Part shown: positions 1-5,859 of the stretch, one piece after another | Layout of the letters: each line of letters starts with the position of its first letter | How positions within the stretch are numbered: the first letter of the stretch is position 1 | NCBI GenBank assembly: GCA_945957335.1 | Contig: CAMFLJ010000225.1 | Coordinates: 1-6,389, forward strand | Direction of reading: 5' to 3' | From: an uncultured Actinomycetes bacterium | GTDB lineage: Bacteria; Actinomycetota; Acidimicrobiia; Acidimicrobiales; Acidimicrobilacustridaceae | DNA length: 6,389 bases | The notes under the pieces: generated by a model | The model's input: only the letters and a program-made list of their open reading frames with translations | Database searches by the model: none | Told to the model about the DNA's origin: nothing | Made by a program: the position numbers and the translations under genes

Positions 1-60
1 GGCAAGCCGAAGACCCGCCTTGTCGGCGACGTCGCCTACGCCGAGGCGGCCGAGCGATGA
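1..60 (+). CDS. 3' end of an unidentified upstream gene (partial)
   Basis: Reading frame 1 is open from the first base and encodes the 19 residues GKPKTRLVGDVAYAEAAER, then TGA at 58-60. The stop overlaps the ATG of the ABC transporter gene (ATGA at 57-60), the usual sign of translational coupling within an operon. The LVGDV segment followed by an acidic/alanine helix faintly recalls the region of FolD (methylenetetrahydrofolate dehydrogenase/cyclohydrolase) just before its conserved ITPVPGGVGPMT motif. That motif is absent because the frame stops here, so either the resemblance is chance or the gene is a truncated homologue. It could equally be the tail of a partner ABC half-transporter. Too little is visible to assign a function. 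Confidence 0.5.
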   Translation, partial: GKPKTRLVGDVAYAEAAER

Positions 61-2042
61 CCGACCGCACCCTCGACGACGCCCACGACGCGCTGGTCAC
101 CCTCGAGCACGGGGTCGCCTTCGACGACCCCACCGCCATCGAGCACGGCCACACCCGCGAGCCCGTCGGCGGCGACGACGACGGCGACGGCGGCCCGACC
201 GACCGGGAGGCCGAGGAGCGGCGCCGGGCCATCGCCGTGCTGCGCCGGGGCCTGGCCGACAGCCCCGAGCTGCGCCAGGGCCTGCGCCTCACCGTCCTGT
301 TCGCGGTGCTGGTGGCCGTCGGCCGCCTCACCATCCCGGTGCTCGTGCAGCAGGTCATCGACAAGGGGCTGCTGGCCGACGAGGGGTTCCGCCCGGCGTT
401 CACCCTGCTCGCCTGCGGCGGCGCCGCCGTGATCGTCATCGGCATCACGATGCTGAGCCGGGTCACCTACGTGCGCCTGGTGAAGGCCGCCGAGGCGATG
501 CTGCGCAGCCTGCGCGTGCGCGCCTTCGCCCACGTGCACCGCCTCCCCATGGCCGACCACGACGCCACCCGCCGCGGCGAGCTCACCTCCCGGGTCACGA
601 GCGACATCGAGACCATCGCCCGCTTCGCCCAGTACGGCGGCGTGGCGTGGATCGTCGACACCGTGGTGATCGTCGGCACGCTCGGGCTGATGGCGATCTA
701 CGCCTGGCAGCTCGCGCTCGTCACGCTGCTGCTCGCCGCCCCGATCCTGCCGCTGTTCCGGGTGATGCAGCGCCGCCAGCTGAAGGCCTACGAGCAGGTG
801 CGCTCGCGGGTGTCCGAGACGCTCTCCGAGGTCTCCGAGGCGGTGCAGGGCGCCGCGCCGATCCGCGCCTACGGCATGCAGCGCCGGGCGTCGCGCCGGC
901 TCGACGCGGCCATCCAGCGCCAGTTCCGGGCCGAGATGGGCGCGGCGAAGTGGTTCGCCTTCATGTTCCCGCTGGGCGACGCCTTCGGCGGTCTGGCCCT
1001 CGCCGCGGTCACCATGATCGGCGTGTGGTGGGGCCCCGGGTGGGGGCTCAACGCCGGTGGCCTGGTGGCGTGCCTGTTCCTCGTGCAGCTCATCCTCGGG
1101 CCCATCGGGGAGCTGGGCGAGATCCTCGACCAGACCCAGACCGCCATCGCCGGCTGGTCGAAGGTGCTCGACCTGCTCGACACCCCGATCACGCTCGTCG
1201 AGCCGACCGACGGCCGCCCGCTGCCGGAGGGCCCGCTCGCCGTCGAGGCGAGCCACGTGGGCTTCACCTACCGCACCGGCGGGCCCGTCCTCGTCGACGT
1301 CGACATCGCCATCCCCGCCGGGGCGAGCGTCGCCATCGTCGGTGAGACCGGCTCCGGAAAGACGACCTTCGCCAAGCTCCTCTCCCGCCTCGCCGACCCC
1401 ACCGAGGGCACGATGTCGGTGGGCGGCGTGCCGCTCCCCGAGGTCGACCCGGTGTCGCGGGCCGAGCGGGTGCGGATGGTGCCCCAGGACGGCTTCGTCT
1501 TCGACGCCTCCCTCGGCGAGAACATCGCCATGGGCCGCCCCGGTGCCACCCTCGACGACGTGCGCCGCTCGATCGACGAGCTCGGCCTGGGCGAGTGGGT
1601 GGCGGGCATGCCCCGCGGCCTCGAGACCGAGGTGGGGGAGCGGGGCGAGGGCCTCAGCGTCGGCGAGCGCCAGCTCGTCGCCCTCCTGCGGGCGCAGCTC
1701 GCCGACCCCGGCCTGCTGGTGCTCGACGAGGCCACCAGCGCCGTCGACCCCCGCACCGAGCGCGCCCTCACCACGGCGCTGCACCGCCTGGCCGAGGGGC
1801 GCACGACGGTGAGCGTGGCCCACCGCCTCTCCACCGCCGAGCAGGCCGACCTGGTCCTGGTGTTCGACGCCGGTCGCCTCGTCGAGCGGGGCAGCCACGA
1901 CGAGCTCGTGGCCCTCGGCGGCCGCTACGCCGAGCTCTACCGGTCGTGGCTCGGCAACACCGGCCAGGTGGTCGCGCCGGTCGCGGTCGACGGCGACGAG
2001 GACGGCGACGGCGGCTCTGCACGCGACGGCGGGCCTTTGTAG
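57..2042 (+). CDS. ABC exporter half-transporter (fused membrane and ATPase domains)
   Basis: This 661-aa protein has the type IV (MsbA/MdlB-like) exporter layout: one ABC membrane domain followed by one ATPase domain. It would work as a dimer that couples ATP hydrolysis to export across the inner membrane. Hydrophobic segments lie near residues 77-100, 114-134, 196-217, 219-235, 300-323 and 335-352. In the ATPase domain I see an aromatic A-loop Tyr405, Walker A GETGSGKTT (429-437), Q-loop Gln477, signature LSVGERQ (533-539), Walker B LLVLDE (553-558) with catalytic Glu558, D-loop SAVD (561-564) and switch His589. All catalytic positions are intact, so this half should be ATPase-competent. 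The signature has Val at the third position instead of Gly, which resembles the LSxGERQ form common in MdlB-type actinobacterial exporters. A hydrophilic N-terminal extension of about 70 residues and the C-terminal tail are both Asp/Gly-rich. The start overlaps the preceding stop and has GAGG at 43-46. The substrate is unknown, and the partner, if any, may be the truncated upstream gene. Confidence 0.93.
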   Translation: MTDRTLDDAHDALVTLEHGVAFDDPTAIEHGHTREPVGGDDDGDGGPTDREAEERRRAIAVLRRGLADSPELRQGLRLTVLFAVLVAVGRLTIPVLVQQVIDKGLLADEGFRPAFTLLACGGAAVIVIGITMLSRVTYVRLVKAAEAMLRSLRVRAFAHVHRLPMADHDATRRGELTSRVTSDIETIARFAQYGGVAWIVDTVVIVGTLGLMAIYAWQLALVTLLLAAPILPLFRVMQRRQLKAYEQVRSRVSETLSEVSEAVQGAAPIRAYGMQRRASRRLDAAIQRQFRAEMGAAKWFAFMFPLGDAFGGLALAAVTMIGVWWGPGWGLNAGGLVACLFLVQLILGPIGELGEILDQTQTAIAGWSKVLDLLDTPITLVEPTDGRPLPEGPLAVEASHVGFTYRTGGPVLVDVDIAIPAGASVAIVGETGSGKTTFAKLLSRLADPTEGTMSVGGVPLPEVDPVSRAERVRMVPQDGFVFDASLGENIAMGRPGATLDDVRRSIDELGLGEWVAGMPRGLETEVGERGEGLSVGERQLVALLRAQLADPGLLVLDEATSAVDPRTERALTTALHRLAEGRTTVSVAHRLSTAEQADLVLVFDAGRLVERGSHDELVALGGRYAELYRSWLGNTGQVVAPVAVDGDEDGDGGSARDGGPL

Positions 2043-2053
2043 GGTCTCCCGCC

Positions 2054-2947
2054 ATGGCAAGCCAGGAGTTCATTGCGTTCCAGCAGGCGATGGCGGAGCG
2101 GCCGGTGCCGCCGCCCCCGGCCAACCTGCAGGAGCTGCGCGACCGCATCGACAACAACATGAAGGACCTCCCGCTGGCGGAGGGCACCGAGGCCGTCGAG
2201 GTCGACGCCGACGGTGTGCCGTGCATCGAGGTGCGCGTGGTGGGCGCCGGTGACGACGCTCCGGTGCTGCTCTACTTCCACGGCGGCGGTTTCCGCATGG
2301 CGTCGGCCCTGGCCTACCGGGCCTTCGGCTCCAACCTGGCCAAGGCCATCGGCGGCCGGGTGCTGCTCGTCGACTACCGCCTGGCCCCCGAGAACCCGTT
2401 CCCGGCCGCGGCCGACGACGCCGAGACCGCCTACCGCTGGCTGATCGCCCAGGGCACCGACCCGGGCAAGGTCGTCGTGGCGGGCGACTCCGCCGGTGGC
2501 GGCCTCACCGCCTCGCTGGCGCTGCGCACCCTGGCCGCGGGCCCGGTGCCGGCCGCGCTGATCTGCAGCTCGCCGGTCACCGACCTCACCAACAGCGGTG
2601 CCACCTACGACACCAACGCCGAGTCCGACAAGCTGTGGTCTCGCACGTCGGCCGAGGAGGTCGCCGAGCTCTACCTCGCCGGTCACGACCCCACCGACCC
2701 GCAGGCGTCGCCGCTGTTCGGCAACTGGGAGGGCTCGCCGCCGCTGCTCGTCCAGGTCGGCTCGGTCGAGACCCTGCTCGACGACTCGGCCCGCCTGGTC
2801 GACAAGGTCCGCGCCGCGGGCAGCGAGGCCGTGCTGCAGGTCTACGACGACATGCCGCACGTCTGGCAGATGAGCTACCCGGCGTTCCCCGAGGCCGTGT
2901 CCGCGGTCGACGAGATGGCCGCCTGGGTGGAGCGCCACACCTCCTGA
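2054..2947 (+). CDS. Alpha/beta-hydrolase esterase, hormone-sensitive lipase family (family IV)
   Basis: This 297-aa protein is the usual length for bacterial HSL-family carboxylesterases, which hydrolyse short- to medium-chain acyl esters. The oxyanion-hole motif HGGGF is at residues 76-80, the nucleophile elbow GDSAGGG at 144-150 (Ser146), and the catalytic His is probably His269 in DMPHVW. The family's substrate-pocket strand VDYRLAPENPFPAA is at 106-119. In place of the usual DPLxD acid motif the protein has VGSVETLLDDS (235-245), so Glu239 is the likely catalytic acid, with nearby Asp as alternatives. No signal peptide is seen, so a cytoplasmic enzyme is likely. The ATG at 2054 is chosen because homology begins soon after it and it lies 11 bases past the ABC stop, with a weak AGGG at 2041-2044. 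The same frame is open further upstream, but only as a shadow of the transporter. Likely co-transcribed with the transporter. The 3' end overlaps the opposite-strand membrane gene. Confidence 0.93.
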   Translation: MASQEFIAFQQAMAERPVPPPPANLQELRDRIDNNMKDLPLAEGTEAVEVDADGVPCIEVRVVGAGDDAPVLLYFHGGGFRMASALAYRAFGSNLAKAIGGRVLLVDYRLAPENPFPAAADDAETAYRWLIAQGTDPGKVVVAGDSAGGGLTASLALRTLAAGPVPAALICSSPVTDLTNSGATYDTNAESDKLWSRTSAEEVAELYLAGHDPTDPQASPLFGNWEGSPPLLVQVGSVETLLDDSARLVDKVRAAGSEAVLQVYDDMPHVWQMSYPAFPEAVSAVDEMAAWVERHTS

Positions 2948-3507
2948 CGGCTCCGGCCCCACACGGCCGCGACCACCAGCGCGACGAGCACGGCCGCCAG
3001 GCCGAGCAGCGCCGCGCCCAGGTGCAGGCCCACCATCAGGCGCTGGTCGGAAGGTGCGACCTCGCTGCCGTCGACGATCGCGAACCTGACCAACCGGTCG
3101 TCGAACGGGGCGCTGTACCCCTGGATCGTCGTGTTGACGGTGACGGCCCACAGGGCGAGCTGGTCCCAGCGCACCGCCGAGGCCGTCGCCGCCGAGAGCG
3201 CGCCGGTGCCGGCGGCGACGAGGCCGGCGAGGGTGCCGACGAGCCAGGCCAACCGGCGTGACCGGACGAGGGCGACCACGCAGGCGACGGCCGCGAGCAG
3301 GCCGAGGACGACCAGGGCCACGGCGAAGCCGTCCTCGCGCTGGACCCACTCGACCGAGCGCTGCACCCACGTCGGCTGCAGGAAGACCTCGCCACCGCCG
3401 TTGGGCACGTAGCTGTCGTACAGGACCGCCCCGCTCACCAGCAGACCGGCGGCCGCGACGAGGGTCGCCGTCAGGAGCCCCAGCGCCACCCACCTCGTGA
3501 TCCGCAC
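2875..3507 (-). CDS. Small multi-pass membrane protein, unknown function
   Basis: I do not recognise the family. The 210-aa product starts with a short basic end (MRITRW) and a hydrophobic stretch at about residues 6-29. This is followed by a roughly 30-residue polar loop (DSYVPNGGGEVFLQPTWVQRSVEWVQRED), then hydrophobic stretches at 60-81 and 87-110. A second polar region (about 112-157) contains NTTIQGYSAPFDDR, and a last hydrophobic helix spans 158-183 before a polar Ser/Thr-rich tail. This predicts four membrane segments with two external loops and cytoplasmic ends. Translation starts at GTG (3507-3505), preceded on the minus strand by GAGG (plus-strand 3516-3519) at 8-base spacing. It is divergent from the SnoaL-like gene and convergent with the esterase, overlapping it by 73 bp. 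The last 24 or so residues are therefore encoded opposite esterase sequence. The hydrophobic pattern and good start support a real gene, but no homology is claimed. Confidence 0.72.
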   Translation of the reverse strand: MRITRWVALGLLTATLVAAAGLLVSGAVLYDSYVPNGGGEVFLQPTWVQRSVEWVQREDGFAVALVVLGLLAAVACVVALVRSRRLAWLVGTLAGLVAAGTGALSAATASAVRWDQLALWAVTVNTTIQGYSAPFDDRLVRFAIVDGSEVAPSDQRLMVGLHLGAALLGLAAVLVALVVAAVWGRSRQEVWRSTQAAISSTADTASGNAG

Positions 3508-3572
3508 GGCACCAGCCTCGCGCGGTCGCCCGACGTGGTTGCATGTGGGCCGATCGGGACCGAGGGGGAGCG
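3508..3572. promoter_or_regulatory. Divergent intergenic region between membrane-protein and SnoaL-like genes
   Basis: This 65-bp gap separates two divergently transcribed genes, so promoters for both must lie here or in the gene starts. It contains a perfect 8-bp palindrome CCGATCGG at 3550-3557 and a short AT-richer patch (GTTGCATG, 3538-3545). I cannot identify convincing -35/-10 pairs. A shared operator is possible but not shown. Confidence 0.35.
3562..3568 (+). promoter_or_regulatory. Ribosome binding site that fixes the SnoaL-like start
   Basis: GAGGGGG at 3562-3568 is a purine-rich Shine-Dalgarno sequence. Its GAGG core ends 7 bases before the ATG at 3573. It selects this start over the in-frame ATG at 3543, which has no such site and would place the RBS inside the coding region. 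Confidence 0.7.
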
Positions 3573-4019
3573 ATGGGCATCGACGAGCTGCTGGCCGAGC
3601 GCGAGATCACACGGGCGCTCATCGCCTTCGCCCGGGGCATGGACGAGCGCGACTGGGCGGCGGTCCGGGCGCAGATGTTCGACGACGCCACCGCCGAGCT
3701 CGGCGCCGGGCCGCTCGAGGGCAGCGCCGCCATCGCCGAGTCGATCCGCGGCTACCTCGACGCCTGCGGCCCCACCCAGCACCTGCTCGGCAACGTGGTG
3801 GTCGACGTCGACCTGGCCGCCGGCACCGCCACCAGCAAGGCGTACGTGAGCGACGTGCACCTCGGCCGGGGTGCTCGGCGGGAGCTGACGTTCTCCACCC
3901 TCGGCGACTACCACGACACCTGGGAGCACGACGGCGAGCGCTGGCGCATCCGCCACCGCACCAAGCTCAACCGCGGCGTGATCGGCTCGATGGACGTGTT
4001 CCTCACCGACCAGCCGTGA
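3573..4019 (+). CDS. SnoaL-like / NTF2-fold protein
   Basis: The 148-aa product fits the SnoaL-like (SnoaL_4) group of the NTF2 superfamily, small alpha+beta-barrel proteins that include polyketide cyclases, dehydratases and isomerases such as ketosteroid isomerase. The pattern is typical: an N-terminal helix pair IDELLAEREITRALIAFARGMDERDW (3-28), the AxMFDDATAEL stretch (33-43), a TQHLLGN strand (68-74), and C-terminal strands ending GDYHDTWEHDGERWRIRHRTKLNRG (111-135). In the LinA/scytalone dehydratase branch the catalytic pair is Asp plus His. Asp24 or Asp27 and His70 occupy comparable places here, so an active dehydratase or isomerase is plausible, but a non-catalytic binding role cannot be excluded. 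It precedes the ketosteroid dehydrogenase-like gene by 91 bp on the same strand, which suggests action on a related substrate. Cytoplasmic; no signal peptide or membrane segment. Confidence 0.87.
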   Translation: MGIDELLAEREITRALIAFARGMDERDWAAVRAQMFDDATAELGAGPLEGSAAIAESIRGYLDACGPTQHLLGNVVVDVDLAAGTATSKAYVSDVHLGRGARRELTFSTLGDYHDTWEHDGERWRIRHRTKLNRGVIGSMDVFLTDQP

Positions 4020-4023
4020 CGAC

Positions 4024-4045
4024 CGGGCGCGGTCGCCCGCGCCCG
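4024..4045 (+). terminator. Perfect GC hairpin between SnoaL-like and FAD-dehydrogenase genes
   Basis: Bases 4024-4032 (CGGGCGCGG) pair perfectly with 4037-4045 (CCGCGCCCG) around a TCGC tetraloop, giving a 9-bp all-GC stem starting 4 bases after the SnoaL-like stop. No T-run follows (the next bases are CAGAATG), so it is not a classical intrinsic terminator. High-GC actinobacteria do use hairpins lacking U-tracts. It could partially terminate, act as an attenuator, or protect the 3' end of the upstream message. Confidence 0.45.
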
Positions 4046-4110
4046 CAGAATGTGACAACGTTCGATCTCCGCTCCGGACGACCGGTGCGGATCCGTGAGG
4101 GGGAACTGCC
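4046..4110 (+). promoter_or_regulatory. Leader of the FAD-dehydrogenase gene with strong RBS
   Basis: The 65 bases after the hairpin include an AT-richer patch, TGTGACAACGTTCGATC (4051-4067), within an otherwise GC-rich gap. It contains the palindrome AACGTT and a GTGACA that could serve as a -35 element, but no clear -10 follows at the right spacing. The purine-rich GAGGGGGA at 4097-4104, 6 bases before the GTG at 4111, is a strong Shine-Dalgarno sequence and fixes the GTG as the start. A promoter or operator here is possible, unproven. Confidence 0.4.
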
Positions 4111-5739
4111 GTGGCCGAGTCGTGGGATCGCGTCGTCGACGTCGTCATCGTGGGCACCGGAGGCGCGGCGCTGACCGCCGCCACGCTCGCCCACGACGGG
4201 GGCGCCGAGGTGCTCATCGTCGAGAAGATGCCGATGCTCGGCGGCACCACGGCGGTGTCGGGCGGCGGCGTGTGGCTGCCCAACAATCACATCATGAGAG
4301 AGGCCGGCGTCGAGGACTCCCGCGAGGAGGCGCTGGCCTACACCCGGCGCGTCTGCGGCGGCCGCGAGCCCGACCCCGAGCTGCTCGAGGTCTTCGTCGA
4401 CACCGCTCCCGAGGCGCTGCGCTACCTGGTCGACAACACGCCGCTGTCGGTGCACATCCAGCCCCTGCCCGACTACTACTGGCCGTGGATGTTCCCCGGC
4501 ACGAAGATGCAGCCGGGCCGCACCGTCGAGGCCGACCCCTACGCCGTGGGCGACGAGCTGCCCGAGTGGAAGGACCGCATCGTCAAGCGCGGCACCCTCA
4601 TGTCGCTCGGTGCCGCCACCACCCTCACCGAGGACCTCCAGGGCCCGCCCTCGCCCGAGCTGCAGGCCGAGCTGAAGCGCCGCGAGGAGCAGGACATCCG
4701 CCCCAAGGGCGCCGCCCTGATCGCCCGGCTGTTCAAGGGCCTGCTCGAGCGCGGCGTCGAGACCTGGCTCGAGTCGCCGGCCAAGGAGGTCGTCACCGAC
4801 GACGCCGGTGACGTGATCGGCCTGGTCGTCGAGCACGACGGCGTGCGCACCCGCATCGGCACCCGCAAGGGCGTGGTCCTGGCGTGCGGCGGCTTCGAGT
4901 GGAACCCGGCGCTGGTGCGGGGCCACCTCGGCTACGACGTCTACCCGCTGAGCCCCGGCGGCAACACCGGCGACGGCCTGCTCATGGCCCAGGACGCCCA
5001 CGCCGACCTCGGCAACATGACCTCGTACTGGGGCACCCCGGTGATGTTCGACCCCGACGTCACCCGTGACGGCGCGCTGGTGCCGCAGTTCGAGTGGGGC
5101 CGTGGTGCGCCGGCGTCGTTCATCGTGAACCAGAAGGCGCAGCGCTTCGCCAACGAGGCCCTGCCCTACAACGACTTCCCGAAGGCGTTCGGCATCTACG
5201 ACACCGAGGCCGTCGAGTTCCCCAACGCCGGCCCCGGCTACCAGATCTTCGACCGCACGGTCCGCGACTCGCAGCAGATCCTGTCGATGCACCCGGGCCA
5301 GCCCGACCCGGACTGGGTGGTCAAGGCCGACACGATCCGCGAGCTGGCCGAGAAGATCGGCCTCGACCCTGACGCCCTCGAGGCCACCACCGAGCGCTTC
5401 AACGCCAACGCCGCCGAGCGCCAGGACCCCGACTTCGGGCGCACCGAGCGGGGCCTCATGGCACCCGGCGCGGTCAAGCCGCTCACCGAGGCGCCCTTCT
5501 ACGCCGTCCCGATCCACCCGGGCATGCTCGGCACCAACGGCGGCCCGCGCCTCGACCGCAACGGCCAGGTGCTGCGCATCGGCGGCGGCGTGGTGGGTGG
5601 CCTCTACGCCGCCGGCAACACCGCGGCCAACGTGTTCGGTTGGGCTTACCCGAGCGGCGGCGGCACCCTCGGCAACGGCGTCGTGTTCGGCTTCCTCGCC
5701 GGCCGCCACGTCGCCGCCCAGCCCGCCCGCGCCATCTGA
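4111..5739 (+). CDS. FAD-dependent dehydrogenase, 3-ketosteroid Delta1-dehydrogenase-like
   Basis: The 542-aa protein belongs to the FAD_binding_2 (fumarate reductase/KstD) family and is the usual length for KstD-like flavoenzymes, which introduce a double bond next to a ring ketone. The N-terminal dinucleotide fold shows VVIVGTGGAALTAA (11-24) and an acidic strand end Glu38. It is followed by GGTTAVSGGGVWLPNN (44-59), very close to the KstD form. Further family blocks are PDYYWP (120-125), LACGGFEWN (257-265), GNTGDGLLMA (284-293), RFANEALPYNDF (345-356), APFYAVPIHPGMLGTNGG (461-478) and the FAD-closing AAGNTAANVFGWAYPSGGGTLG (500-521). Tyrosines in PDYY, LPY (Tyr353) and FYA (Tyr464) match places where characterised KstD enzymes hold catalytic Tyr residues, from memory of the family. 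No signal peptide. GTG start with a strong RBS. Alternatives are 3-ketosteroid Delta4(5alpha)-dehydrogenase or another ene-type FAD dehydrogenase. The exact substrate is not established. Confidence 0.88.
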   Translation: MAESWDRVVDVVIVGTGGAALTAATLAHDGGAEVLIVEKMPMLGGTTAVSGGGVWLPNNHIMREAGVEDSREEALAYTRRVCGGREPDPELLEVFVDTAPEALRYLVDNTPLSVHIQPLPDYYWPWMFPGTKMQPGRTVEADPYAVGDELPEWKDRIVKRGTLMSLGAATTLTEDLQGPPSPELQAELKRREEQDIRPKGAALIARLFKGLLERGVETWLESPAKEVVTDDAGDVIGLVVEHDGVRTRIGTRKGVVLACGGFEWNPALVRGHLGYDVYPLSPGGNTGDGLLMAQDAHADLGNMTSYWGTPVMFDPDVTRDGALVPQFEWGRGAPASFIVNQKAQRFANEALPYNDFPKAFGIYDTEAVEFPNAGPGYQIFDRTVRDSQQILSMHPGQPDPDWVVKADTIRELAEKIGLDPDALEATTERFNANAAERQDPDFGRTERGLMAPGAVKPLTEAPFYAVPIHPGMLGTNGGPRLDRNGQVLRIGGGVVGGLYAAGNTAANVFGWAYPSGGGTLGNGVVFGFLAGRHVAAQPARAI

Positions 5740-5755
5740 CCCACCACACCCCTCG

Positions 5756-5797
5756 GTGGCTCGTTTCTCGCCCCTGGAGGGGCGCGAAACGAGCCAC
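5756..5797. repeat. Palindromic repeat copy 1 (long hairpin)
   Basis: Bases 5756-5767 (GTGGCTCGTTTC) pair perfectly with 5786-5797 (GAAACGAGCCAC). Beyond a single T/C mismatch (5768/5785), CGCCCC (5769-5774) pairs with GGGGCG (5779-5784) around a TGGA loop. This gives 18 base pairs in all. The internal 38 bases (5758-5795) match copy 2 at 34 positions in direct orientation. Confidence 0.9.
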
Positions 5798-5821
5798 GGG
5801 TCGTTCGGCAGACGGAGCCAT

Positions 5822-5859
5822 GGCTCGATTCCGGCCCCTGGAGGGGCGCGAATCGAGCC
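5822..5859. repeat. Palindromic repeat copy 2 (long hairpin)
   Basis: Bases 5822-5831 (GGCTCGATTC) pair perfectly with 5850-5859 (GAATCGAGCC). Two mismatches follow (5832/5849 and 5833/5848), then GCCCC (5834-5838) pairs with GGGGC (5843-5847) around the same TGGA loop. Against copy 1, the T:A pair at arm position 7 has become A:T (5828 with 5853), so both arms changed together. Copy-to-copy offset is 64 bases. Confidence 0.9.

Noticed and set aside
20..1345. Plus-strand 441-aa Arg/Pro-rich open frame
   Set aside because: Composition is almost entirely Arg, Pro, Ala, Gly and His, as expected from the wrong frame of a GC-rich gene. It overlaps the transporter.
1595..2053. Upstream in-frame extension of the esterase
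   Set aside because: The extension is Arg/Pro/Gly-rich and lies inside the ABC transporter gene. The recognisable esterase sequence begins after the ATG at 2054.
36..2060. Minus-strand 674-aa open frame across the ABC transporter
   Set aside because: Product is His/Gly/Ala/Arg-rich low-complexity with no motif. The plus strand carries an intact ABC transporter with every catalytic motif, so this is a high-GC shadow frame.
3543..3572. Earlier in-frame ATG for the SnoaL-like protein
   Set aside because: It has no ribosome binding site and adds a non-conserved decapeptide containing the true RBS. The ATG at 3573 has GAGGGGG at good spacing.
1937..3733. Minus-strand 598-aa open frame spanning esterase and membrane-protein region
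   Set aside because: Low-complexity shadow product. It covers real genes in other frames and has no domain pattern.
4051..4067. KstR-type operator near AACGTT upstream of the dehydrogenase
   Set aside because: As I recall, the KstR motif needs spacing between the AAC and GTT half-sites plus flanking T/A. Here the half-sites abut and the flanks are not symmetrical.
4003..5709. Minus-strand 568-aa open frame opposite the FAD dehydrogenase
   Set aside because: Val/Gly/His-rich shadow without motifs, opposite a clearly recognisable flavoprotein.
5756..5859. CRISPR array or insertion-sequence end
   Set aside because: There are only two repeat copies, each a palindrome, with one short spacer, no cas genes, no transposase and no target-site duplication visible.
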